Positions 7,401 through 14,348 of a DNA stretch of 64,000 bases are shown piece after piece; within the stretch, counting starts at the first letter, position 1; the number at the start of each line of letters is the position of its first letter. The notes under the pieces were generated by a model. It was not told the origin of the DNA and did not search any database. It saw only the letters and a list, made by a program, of their open reading frames with translations. Origin of the DNA: G963664115 sp965263045 (GTDB lineage: Bacteria; Acidobacteriota; Terriglobia; 20CM-2-55-15). Position numbers and translations under genes: made by a program. The stretch covers positions 15,753 through 79,752 of the forward strand of contig CBDHGK010000025.1 of the NCBI GenBank assembly GCA_965263045.1, written 5' to 3'.

Positions 7401-10193
7401 TTCGAGGGGGTGCCGGCGTCGCATGACGGGGAGAGCGCGTTCAGCTTCCGGGTGGCATTCAGCGAGGGGATCGATGTCAGTTACAAGACGGTGCGCGACG
7501 CGTCGTTCACGGTGACGGGCGGTGACGTCACGCAGGCGAGCCGGGTCGACCGCCGCCGCGATCTGTGGAAGATCACCATCGAGCCGGCGTCGGACGAGGC
7601 GGTAACCGTCCGGCTGCCGGAGACGACCGACTGCGCCGCGAGCGGGGCGATCTGCACCGGCGATGGCCGGCCGCTGGCACACGTCTTGTCGGCGACGGTC
7701 GCCGGCCCGGCGGATGAGTCGGACAGAAATACTGCGGCGGCGGGGGCGCCGACGATCAGCGGGACGCCGCAGGTCGGGGAGGCGCTGACCACCTCGACGT
7801 CGGACATCTCCGACGCCGACGGGCTGGACAATGCGAGCTTCGCCTACCAGTGGATCCGCGCGGGCGCCGACATTGGCGGGGCGACCGGATCGACCTACAC
7901 GCCGGTGGCGGCCGACGAGGGCACGAGGCTGAAAGTCCGGGTCCGCTTCACCGACGACGACGGCCACGAGGAGAGTCTCACCAGCGCGGCGACCGATGCC
8001 GTCGCCGCGCGGCCGGAGCCGCTGACGGCGACCTTCGAGGGCATGCCGGCCGAGCACAACGGCCAGGGGTCGTTCAGCTTCCGGATGGCGTTCAGTGAGG
8101 GGATCAGTATCAGCTACAAGACGGTGCGCGACGCGTCGTTCAGGGTGACGGGCGGTGACGTCACGCAGGCGAGCCGGGTCGACGGCCGCCGCGACCTGTG
8201 GAAGATCACCATCAAGCCGGACTCGGACGAGGCGGTGACCGTCCGGCTGCCGGAGACGACCGACTGCGACGCGAGCGGGGCGATCTGCACCGGCGACGGC
8301 CGGGGGCTGTCGCATTCGCTGTCGGCGACGGTCTCTGGACCGGTGGGCATCGCGGTGGCCGATGCGCGGGTGGACGAAGACGGCGGCGCGCGGCTGGCCT
8401 TCGCGGTGACGCTGAGCCGCGCGGCGAGCGGCACTGTGACGGTCGACTACGCGACGGCGAACGGCACGGCGACGGCGGGCACGGACTATACCGCCACCAG
8501 CGGCACGCTCCGCTTCGCGGCGGGCGAGCGGTCGAAGACGATCGATGTGACGGTGCTCGACGACGATCACGACGAGGGCGAAGAAACGTTGACCCTCCGG
8601 CTCTCGAACGCCTCCGGCGCACGGATCGCGGACGGCACGGCGACGGGGACGATCGAGAACACCGACCCGTTGCCGCGGGGGCTGATGGCGCGGTTCGGAC
8701 GGGCGGTGGCCGTACAGGTGGTCGAGCACGTCGAGGAACGCTTGCAGGCCGCGCGCGAGCCGGGCTTCCGGGGCCGGGTCGCCGGGCGGGAGCTGCGGCC
8801 GGGCATGGAGCGCGACCTGGCGCTCGACTTTCTCCGCCAGCTCGGCGGGATGGCCGGCGCGCATCCGGGGGGCGCGAGTGTTCACGATCCGGTCACGGGC
8901 GCCTCGACCGGGGGAGCGGCCTCGCTCCGGACGCCGGGCCTCGCTCCGGACGCCGGGATGGCCACCATGCCCGATGGCGCTCTGAACCGTGGTGGATTCC
9001 CCGGTCTGGGACTCGGGGGGGACATGCTGACCGGGTCGGCCTTCACCCTGGACCGGGAAACGGGAACGGGCGGCGTCTTCTCGGTGTGGGGCCGGGGGGC
9101 GCGGTCGCACTTCATGGGACGCGAGGGGCCACTGTCCCTCAACGGCGATGTGCGCACGACGATGGTCGGGGCGGACTACGCGAAGGGACCGCTGGTGACG
9201 GGCCTGTCGCTCGCGCATAGCCGCGGCCGGGGTGGCTACAACGGTGCCGACATCGGCGCGGTGGCCTCCTCGGTGACCGGCCTCTATCCCTGGCTGGGCT
9301 ACCAGGCGACCGACCGCGTCACGGTCTGGGGCGTCACCGGTTACGGCAAGGGCGCCCTGAGCCTGACGCCGGAAGGCGCTTCGGCTCTTGAAAGCGGCCT
9401 GTCGATGGCGATGGCGGCGGCCGGCACACGCGGCGAGCTGCTCGGTGACGGCGGCGCGGACGGCTTCGGTCTGGCCTTCAAGGCGGACGCGCTCTGGGTG
9501 GGCACGGCCAGCGATGGCATCGAGGGGCCGGATGGAAATCTGGCGGCGACCGCAGCGGCGGTGACCCGCTTCCGCACCGGGCTGGAAGGCTCCCGCGGCT
9601 TCAACTTCAGCGGGCTGGCGCTCAGGCCGAGTGTCGAGGTCGGGTTGCGGCACGACGGCGGGGACGCCGAGACGGGCGCGGGCATGGACATGGGCGGCGG
9701 GCTGGTGGTGTCGCACCCGTTGCTGGGCCTGTCGGCTGACGTGCGGGTGCGGATGTTGCTGGTCCACCAGGCCGAAGGGTTCTCCGACCGGGGCGTGTCG
9801 ATGGCGTTCAGCTTCGACCCGACACCGTCGACGCCGCTCGGGTTCATGGCGAAGCTGACCCCGTCCTGGGGCGGGCAGGCCGAAAGCGGCGCTGAAGCGC
9901 TCTGGGGCCGGGACACCATGACCGGGATGGCGAACCGCGGCCATGCGGCCGGCGGGAGCCTGGCCGCCGATCTCAGCTACGGGATGGCGGTCGGGAGCCG
10001 CCTTGTCGGCACCCCGCGGATCGGCATCGGCACGTCCGAGTACGGGCGGGACTACCGGTTCGGTTACGGCCTCTCTGTATTGCAGGGCGGCGCCATGAGC
10101 TTCGAGTTGGGGCTAGATGGCCAACGGCGGGAGAGCCCGAGCGCCAACGGCGCGGATCACGCCATCGTCGCCCGCTTCACGGCGCGCTGGTAG
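4485..10193 (+). CDS. Giant outer-membrane autotransporter with SwmB-like, cadherin-like and Calx-beta domains
   Basis: This 1902-residue surface protein has, in order: SwmB-like repeat (about 5-125), cadherin-like beta-sandwich (132-232), second SwmB-like (239-365), second cadherin-like (365-466), unknown (470-600), Calx-beta (610-727; GTATAGSDYTSTSGTLTF), three related FEG-type repeats (852-960, 969-1080, 1181-1285) with an Ig-like unit between (1089-1175), second Calx-beta (1288-1395), and a C-terminal autotransporter barrel (about 1515-1902). The final residues FTARW end in an aromatic, as outer-membrane barrels do. Repeated beta domains suggest an adhesin. The listed start is GTG 4485, but the upstream codons in frame read LLALFGGLALPATVQAQD, a good signal peptide with no standard start codon. 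The real start is therefore uncertain. Confidence 0.85.
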   Translation: MQAQDTTAPTLTSASVAARSGGTTTLSFSEDLDLSFVAALSPAARGAFSLTVNGAAQNIHGINGNFLGTNALDVIHSTIYTGQTVVVSYDQSAAGTDAIADAAGNEVVDFTTGSGGVPAVTNSSTQVAPPSTLSALVVNDGTVDLTLTPTFVSGTTTYTAMVASTVAEVTVTAMTTTSGELIEYLDGDDATLADAGTADGHQVVVAEGDNVIKVKVTASNGLTTKTYTVTVNRAAATDTTAPTLTSASVFRTGVPTTLWFSEDLDLPSGTVSATVYGAFSLTADGVQQEIQDLLRGFGTTGARSLIVHHPNIYSGQTVVVSYDQSAASADAIADAAGNEVADFTTGSGGVPAVVNNSTLPAPSTDATLSRLTVTGDRFHLVTFVSGTTTYTAMVASTVAEVTVTPTKNNTGATIEYLDGNDMTLADAGTAAGHQVTVAKGDNVIKVKVTASNGSTTKTYTVTVNRAAATDTTAPYDPNAGITMIDTHGAPLMGDPIRLTIREGYRGRYGFKLNTRPISAVWLAGFHLSIDHDPDGDPDVLVLPSTENVKAILPDEWETPFYVHIFAAFDDDEENGERYFLNRVNSRDRNYHGLILPDVIVVEDDRDDDAGALSVADANATEGEDDTLDFVVKLNRRPSQGLGREVTVYYRTQDGTATAGSDYTSTSGTLTFAPGEEKKTVSVPIMNNTVEDNGETETFMLMLSNASDAGFASFGQGAGQGAVGTIRNTEPLTATFPESVYASAQHKGPSDRPQVVVAFSAPVAAFGAKMPSVSVTGATVDVVQRLDKEGLENAYVFFLIPEGQQAIVFQLHANRACTGGGICRADRRRLSNSPSTTIPGPSEDSSQGGAAEPLTAAFEGLPEAHDGESAFTFRIVFSEAVSVTPEAMRTRVLTVAGGAVTGAARVDGESGAWAVSVTPDTREELSISLAPAADCAADGAVCTADGIALSIGAAAIVIGPGPETQTQPDLTAAFEGVPASHDGESAFSFRVAFSEGIDVSYKTVRDASFTVTGGDVTQASRVDRRRDLWKITIEPASDEAVTVRLPETTDCAASGAICTGDGRPLAHVLSATVAGPADESDRNTAAAGAPTISGTPQVGEALTTSTSDISDADGLDNASFAYQWIRAGADIGGATGSTYTPVAADEGTRLKVRVRFTDDDGHEESLTSAATDAVAARPEPLTATFEGMPAEHNGQGSFSFRMAFSEGISISYKTVRDASFRVTGGDVTQASRVDGRRDLWKITIKPDSDEAVTVRLPETTDCDASGAICTGDGRGLSHSLSATVSGPVGIAVADARVDEDGGARLAFAVTLSRAASGTVTVDYATANGTATAGTDYTATSGTLRFAAGERSKTIDVTVLDDDHDEGEETLTLRLSNASGARIADGTATGTIENTDPLPRGLMARFGRAVAVQVVEHVEERLQAAREPGFRGRVAGRELRPGMERDLALDFLRQLGGMAGAHPGGASVHDPVTGASTGGAASLRTPGLAPDAGMATMPDGALNRGGFPGLGLGGDMLTGSAFTLDRETGTGGVFSVWGRGARSHFMGREGPLSLNGDVRTTMVGADYAKGPLVTGLSLAHSRGRGGYNGADIGAVASSVTGLYPWLGYQATDRVTVWGVTGYGKGALSLTPEGASALESGLSMAMAAAGTRGELLGDGGADGFGLAFKADALWVGTASDGIEGPDGNLAATAAAVTRFRTGLEGSRGFNFSGLALRPSVEVGLRHDGGDAETGAGMDMGGGLVVSHPLLGLSADVRVRMLLVHQAEGFSDRGVSMAFSFDPTPSTPLGFMAKLTPSWGGQAESGAEALWGRDTMTGMANRGHAAGGSLAADLSYGMAVGSRLVGTPRIGIGTSEYGRDYRFGYGLSVLQGGAMSFELGLDGQRRESPSANGADHAIVARFTARW

Positions 10194-10347
10194 GGCCGGC
10201 TTCAGGGCGGTGACCCGAGTGGACGGCGGTGCTGGGAAGGTCCTCCGGCCGACTGTTTCCCGTACCGTTCCGAGGCGGCCTGTCCACGCCCTGAACGCTT
10301 TCAATCCTGCAAGACCCGCAAGAGGGCGACAGCTCCGGGGATGAACG

Positions 10348-11550
10348 ATGGTGCGTCACTACTCGACCCGGAGCTTCTTCCGGCAGATGCCGGCCGACTT
10401 GCTGGCGCGCTACTTCAAGCGCCGGGGGGTGCTGGCGGATTTCAACTTTGCGGGCCTGGAGGAAACCCCACCCGAAGCGTTGTTCGCGGCCTGGCTGGAG
10501 TTGCCCGAAGAGGACCGCAACTCGATGGAGGCCGAGTTTCGCGAGATCTTCGAGTTGAGCTGCGAGAAGGGAGTCCTGGCCATTGTCGACGAAGCGCGCT
10601 GGCAGTGGCGGAACGATCCCGGCCGGGTGAGGGCTTTCCTCGAAGCATCGTCCGCCCTGCCGGGCCACTACGACCGGGCCATGGTCACCTACCTCGATCA
10701 CCCGGAATGCTGGACCGGGGCCACCCGCTTCTATCATGCCGACGCCCTGCCCTACTGGCGCAAGCGCAAGAACCTGGGACACCGGACGGCGCTGGTGGAC
10801 GCCGGCAGTCTCGAGCATCTGGCTGAGCTGATCCGAACCTACTTCCACTCGAGCGAGGGCCGGGGGAAGCACTGCGTGGTGGAATCCTACCGGCGCGGTG
10901 CGCTGGATTACTTCTTCGCCTATCCGGAGGACTACTCCCGGCAACAGATCGAATGGGTGGATGGCGCCTTCGGCCGGCGGCCCCACAATCCCGCCTTCGA
11001 GGTCGTCTTCGTCTACTCGCGCGAGGAGGGCACGCTGGACCTCAACTTCGATGGACCGTACCGGTCCGTGGAGCCGCTCCACGGCATGTTCGCGACGGCG
11101 ATTCTCAACCTGGAACGGCCCCCGCCCGATCCCACCGACCAGAGCGTCTACGACCTGGGGCCGCTCGGAGGGCGGGGCTTTGGGTTCGTCTACGACATCG
11201 GCAGCAGGATCGAGAAGGTGAGGGTCATGAAACTGGGGTTGTCCTCCCTCGAGAGAGCGGGCGACCGGATCACGCTGGAAGCCGATGCGTCGGAGAATCC
11301 CGAGGCGGTCTACGACCTGCTGGAACAGGTCGCCCCGGCGATGCCGTTCAATCGGTACCGCGTCTCCGCGGTGGAGCTGGCGGCCTGGATCGCGACGGAC
11401 GCGGCGAAAACGGCCACCCAGGTGCCAATCCGTATCGCCCACCCGAATTCCTGCTCGCTCAAATACGACGAGCGGGACCTGAAGCTGCGGGCGATGCTGG
11501 AAGCCTCCGGCATCGAACTCGAGGAACCGTCCGGGGAGGCTCCGGCATGA
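10348..11550 (+). CDS. Hypothetical protein, first gene of two-gene unknown operon
   Basis: This 400-residue acidic soluble protein begins MVRHYSTRSFFRQMPADLLARYF. Phrases such as ELSCEKGVLAIVDEARWQW, GRGKHCVVESYRRGALDYFFAYPED and HPNSCSLKYDERDLKLRAMLE look highly conserved in character, but I cannot tie them to a named family. There is no signal peptide or membrane segment. It overlaps the next gene in an ATGA, so the two are translated together, and the partner has a cysteine cluster and a helix-turn-helix-like end. A conflict or regulatory pair is possible but not shown by the sequence. Confidence 0.7.
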   Translation: MVRHYSTRSFFRQMPADLLARYFKRRGVLADFNFAGLEETPPEALFAAWLELPEEDRNSMEAEFREIFELSCEKGVLAIVDEARWQWRNDPGRVRAFLEASSALPGHYDRAMVTYLDHPECWTGATRFYHADALPYWRKRKNLGHRTALVDAGSLEHLAELIRTYFHSSEGRGKHCVVESYRRGALDYFFAYPEDYSRQQIEWVDGAFGRRPHNPAFEVVFVYSREEGTLDLNFDGPYRSVEPLHGMFATAILNLERPPPDPTDQSVYDLGPLGGRGFGFVYDIGSRIEKVRVMKLGLSSLERAGDRITLEADASENPEAVYDLLEQVAPAMPFNRYRVSAVELAAWIATDAAKTATQVPIRIAHPNSCSLKYDERDLKLRAMLEASGIELEEPSGEAPA

Positions 11551-12359
11551 GACCCCGTGCCACGAGTCCGGAGGCCGTCCTGATCGAGGTGCTCGACCGG
11601 GTCGCCGGTTCCCGGGATTACACAATCCGGATCAGCGCCCGTGAACTGGCCGGCTGGCCGGCCGATGCGGTGGCGGCCCTGAAGTCCCAGCGGCTCCTGC
11701 GCCGGTCGCGCCCCGCCACCAGCGTCGTATGTCCGGGATGCGAGCAGCAGTGCGGCATGCCGGTGTACACGGTGGTGGGTCCGGGCGCATCGGCCGGGCA
11801 GACCGACCGATGGAGCTTCATCGTCTGCGACAAGCGCGACGATATCAACCGGGTCACTGTGGAACCGGATCGACTGACCCAGTGGCAATCCAGCCCCGAT
11901 GCCGTCTGCGATTTCGTGGCCGGCTGTCTCGGGTTGCGGGCGGGCGGCAAACGCATCGGCCGGGCCGGACTGATGGAAATCGGCATGGCCAGCGGCCGGA
12001 AGCGTCGCCAGATGCTCTGCCTCCGCGCAGACCGGGAATTGGAACTGGTAGCGGGAGACGGCGCCGTCGCCCTGGCCGAGGTGGTCGAATTCAACCGAGG
12101 CCGCTACGGATTGAAGAAGGCCCGGCTCCGCCGGCTCGTCGACACCGCCGCCCTGGCCGACGCCCGCTACACGCCGAGCCGGGCCGGGTGGGCCGCCCGC
12201 AAGCGGGCCACCCAGGCCCGGGATCAAGCCTTGAGAGAAGCCTGCCTGCAGCTGAAACGGGAACGCCCGGGCATGACCGGCGCCTGGTACGCCCAGCAGA
12301 TCGCCAAGCGCGACGTTGCTGGTGGCCTCAGCCCGGAAACCATCCGCAAGAAGATATAA
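11547..12359 (+). CDS. Hypothetical zinc-ribbon-like protein, partner of the upstream gene
   Basis: This protein of about 270 residues starts at the ATG overlapping the upstream stop. Residues about 55-65 read CPGCEQQCGMPV, with a further FIVCDKRDD, a plausible zinc-binding cluster. An N-terminal segment (ISARELAGWPADAVAALKSQRLLR) looks like a winged helix. The basic C-terminus ends TGAWYAQQIAKRDVAGGLSP followed by ETIRKKI, a helix-turn-helix-like tail. This fits a DNA- or RNA-binding partner of the 400-residue protein. The function is unknown. Confidence 0.7.
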   Translation: MRPRATSPEAVLIEVLDRVAGSRDYTIRISARELAGWPADAVAALKSQRLLRRSRPATSVVCPGCEQQCGMPVYTVVGPGASAGQTDRWSFIVCDKRDDINRVTVEPDRLTQWQSSPDAVCDFVAGCLGLRAGGKRIGRAGLMEIGMASGRKRRQMLCLRADRELELVAGDGAVALAEVVEFNRGRYGLKKARLRRLVDTAALADARYTPSRAGWAARKRATQARDQALREACLQLKRERPGMTGAWYAQQIAKRDVAGGLSPETIRKKI

Positions 12360-12414
12360 CAACAGTAACAAATAGAAATACAGCTATAAATAATGGAATA
12401 AGAGTCGAAAAAAG

Positions 12415-12437
12415 TTGGGCGGAAACTTTCCGCCCAA
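12415..12437. promoter_or_regulatory. Perfect palindrome upstream of alpA-like gene
   Basis: TTGGGCGGAAA, one base, then TTTCCGCCCAA form an 11-bp perfect inverted repeat in an AT-rich gap (12360-12613). It could end the upstream operon as a hairpin, although no clean T-run follows. It could instead be an operator for the AlpA-like regulator beginning at 12614. A second GC hairpin (around 12490-12512) follows. No gene was seen in the gap. Confidence 0.5.
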
Positions 12438-12613
12438 ACGGCACCTTCTGTAACGCCCTCCTTTTAAAAGACTTAAATGCCCCTTTTTCTGCCGGAACGG
12501 GTTTTTCCGCCCGTCTGTAATTTCATAGTCTGTTGATCCCATTGAAGTTACCGGAATCCTACATGTCGTTTTTCGCACTTTAATCGCCCAAATCGCCCAG
12601 CTAAGCTCGGGTC

Positions 12614-12817
12614 GTGATGAAGGAAATCCGCGACTCAGGTATCCGCCTACCGACCCGCATTCTGAGACTGCAGCCCGTCCGGGCCCGCACGGGCCTGGCG
12701 CGCAACACGATCTTCCCGCGCATTGCCCAGGGCCGTTTCCCAAGGCTCATTTCCCTGGGCGAGCGGGCCTTGGCTTCGCTTACGCGGGAGTTACCGGCTC
12801 AGGAGATTGAACGGTGA
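12614..12817 (+). CDS. AlpA-family small DNA-binding regulator
   Basis: This is a 67-residue protein. RILRLQPVRARTGLARNTIF then PRIAQGRFPRLISLGERAL is the AlpA/excisionase-type winged-helix pattern (R.L.V...TGLS..TIY..I..G.FP..I.LG.RA). Such proteins regulate excision or transfer genes on mobile elements. Its stop overlaps the start of the next gene. Two substitutions from the usual motif (ARNTIFPRI for SRSTIYRRI) and a weak end (LASLTRELPAQEI) suggest a divergent copy. Confidence 0.7.
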   Translation: MMKEIRDSGIRLPTRILRLQPVRARTGLARNTIFPRIAQGRFPRLISLGERALASLTRELPAQEIER

Positions 12818-13356
12818 GGGATGACGCGGGACTGCGGGCCGCACTCCGAAAGCTCATCGAAGACGAGGTGCAGCAACAGCTCACTCAATATCGCGGTGTG
12901 GTGAATGCCGAGCTGTCGGTCATCGGCAAGAAATTGAAAACCGATATGGAAAAGGTCAATGGCCATTTCACATCCCTGGCAAACGACATCCTTACATCAA
13001 ACAAATTGAGAGTCGCACAGGGGATTGAGCAAGCCCAGGGCATCGTCGGAACGTGGGTCCGGGCCATTCTCTTCGGCGCTTTCATTCTCGCCGGAGTGGT
13101 CGCCGCCGCGTGGTTCGCTATCGCCTGGACCGAACAGCAATTCAGATGGCAGGTGGCGAAAAGCGCGGAGATCGCCGAACGGATCGCCGCTCAAGAGGAC
13201 ACCCTGGACCGCCTCAATCGTAGGACCGGCGGCCTTCTACTGACCGACAGAGACAGCGACGGTCACTGCTTCGTCCTGTTTCCATCCGACGCCGATGTGA
13301 CAACCATTGGGCGCGCACAGGACCGCCCCGCTGTGGAAGTTGCATGCGATGAGTGA
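12814..13356 (+). CDS. MbeB/MobB-like mobilisation accessory membrane protein (tentative)
   Basis: This is a 180-residue protein from GTG, overlapping alpA. A helical N-terminal half contains SLANDILTSNKLRVAQGIEQ, then one membrane segment (about 74-98, WVRAILFGAFILAGVVAAAW) and a coiled-coil WTEQQFRWQVAKSAEIAERI. The layout helix-membrane-helix with a short C-terminal domain (DRDSDGHCFVLFP) resembles MbeB/MobB proteins that link relaxosomes to the membrane. That call is from layout only. It overlaps the next gene, so this is one operon. Confidence 0.5.
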   Translation: MRDDAGLRAALRKLIEDEVQQQLTQYRGVVNAELSVIGKKLKTDMEKVNGHFTSLANDILTSNKLRVAQGIEQAQGIVGTWVRAILFGAFILAGVVAAAWFAIAWTEQQFRWQVAKSAEIAERIAAQEDTLDRLNRRTGGLLLTDRDSDGHCFVLFPSDADVTTIGRAQDRPAVEVACDE

Positions 13357-14119
13357 GCGAGAGAGCAACGCCCGGCGCGAGATCAAGGAAGCCTCCATTG
13401 GGGGTCTGGCGCACAAGCTCAAGGACACGGCCCCTCAACAGGCCGACGCTTCCGAGGAAGGCCAGGGACCGGCAGGTGAGGCGCCGGATCGAGACGTGCC
13501 CGCGGATAACGCGGCCCCTCAACAGGCCGACGCTTCCGAGGAAGGCCAGGGACCGGCGGGTGAGGCACCGGATCGGAAGCAAGAGATTTTCCAATTGCTA
13601 CAGCGCGCGATCGAGGGAAACGAAGACGCCGAGGCGGTGGCCCAGAAATTGGGCGCCAGGCGGAATGCTCAACTGATGGAGGCGGCGGTTGAAATTGATC
13701 TGTTTGAACGCAAGAGCGCAACGGCCATACGCGAGCTGATGCAATCGTTGACCGCGGCGCAAACGCTGCTCAACCGCGCGTTTGAGGATTCCCAGGGAAA
13801 GAACAATTTTCAAGAAGCGATCACGGCATACGAGCGGATCAAATCCCGTTTTTGGGACAGCCTGGCGGAGTTCTTTAACGACGAACTGGAACAGATCCAG
13901 GACGAATTGCACTACGAGCTGCACACCCTCAAAGAAAACTACCGCGACGAGATCCGCGCCTTGATGTCGGGGAAGACCGCGCCGGTGTCTTTTCAGCAGC
14001 GTGTCGTCCGCGAAAAGTGGCTCCTTGTCGCCGCGTTGATTGCCGGCGTGGCCCTGGGGAGCGCCCTTGTCTCGATCGAAGCATTTTGGGGAAGCATGGC
14101 GAGTCTTTTGCATCCCTAA
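13349..14119 (+). CDS. Coiled-coil membrane protein with duplicated Ala/Gln/Pro-rich segment
   Basis: This 256-residue protein starts at the ATG overlapping the upstream stop (the longer frame from 13307 is less likely). Residues about 27-48 and 55-76 are near-identical copies of APQQADASEEGQGPAGEAPD. A long helical region (KQEIFQLLQRAIE... to ...ELHTLKENYRDEIRALM) precedes a C-terminal membrane segment (WLLVAALIAGVALGSALVSI). It is probably a tail-anchored cytoplasmic protein. Nothing identifies its function; its place between mobilisation-like genes and ardC suggests a transfer accessory role. Confidence 0.6.
   Translation: MSERESNARREIKEASIGGLAHKLKDTAPQQADASEEGQGPAGEAPDRDVPADNAAPQQADASEEGQGPAGEAPDRKQEIFQLLQRAIEGNEDAEAVAQKLGARRNAQLMEAAVEIDLFERKSATAIRELMQSLTAAQTLLNRAFEDSQGKNNFQEAITAYERIKSRFWDSLAEFFNDELEQIQDELHYELHTLKENYRDEIRALMSGKTAPVSFQQRVVREKWLLVAALIAGVALGSALVSIEAFWGSMASLLHP
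13428..13575 (+). repeat. In-frame tandem duplication (84-bp period)
   Basis: Two copies of a 64-base block at 13428-13491 and 13512-13575 differ at only two positions (GCAGG/GCGGG and GGCGCC/GGCACC). The spacing of 84 bases keeps the reading frame. The near identity implies a recent slippage or recombination event. Confidence 0.85.
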
Positions 14120-14147
14120 ACGTGACGACGCACATAGGAGGAAGCCC

Positions 14148-14348
14148 ATGCCAGGCAGCAGTGAATCCCGGGTTCGACGTATCCGGGTGGCCACGACGCC
14201 GGAGGAATTCAACGCATGCTTCGCCAGCGGCGAGGCGTTCGAGGCATCCCACGAGCTGGCCGCACAGATGGGGTTTTCCCCCACCACCGGGGACGTTGTC
14301 AGCAACGAAGAGTTCTTCGGGCCGCCCGATGACGGGGAGGGCGATTAA
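14148..14348 (+). CDS. Small acidic hypothetical protein
   Basis: This 66-residue protein starts at ATG 14148, preceded by a strong AGGAGG ribosome site. RVATTPEEFNACFASGEAFE and EELAAQMG-like segments make it helical and acidic. It ends directly against the ankyrin-ArdC gene, so it is probably co-translated with it. A small DNA mimic or chaperone role is conceivable, but nothing in the sequence proves it. Confidence 0.55.
   Translation: MPGSSESRVRRIRVATTPEEFNACFASGEAFEASHELAAQMGFSPTTGDVVSNEEFFGPPDDGEGD

Noticed and set aside
7254..9944. 896-codon open frame on the minus strand
   Set aside because: It is antisense to the autotransporter and rich in Arg/Pro/His from GC-biased codons. No domain is recognisable and there is no ribosome site.
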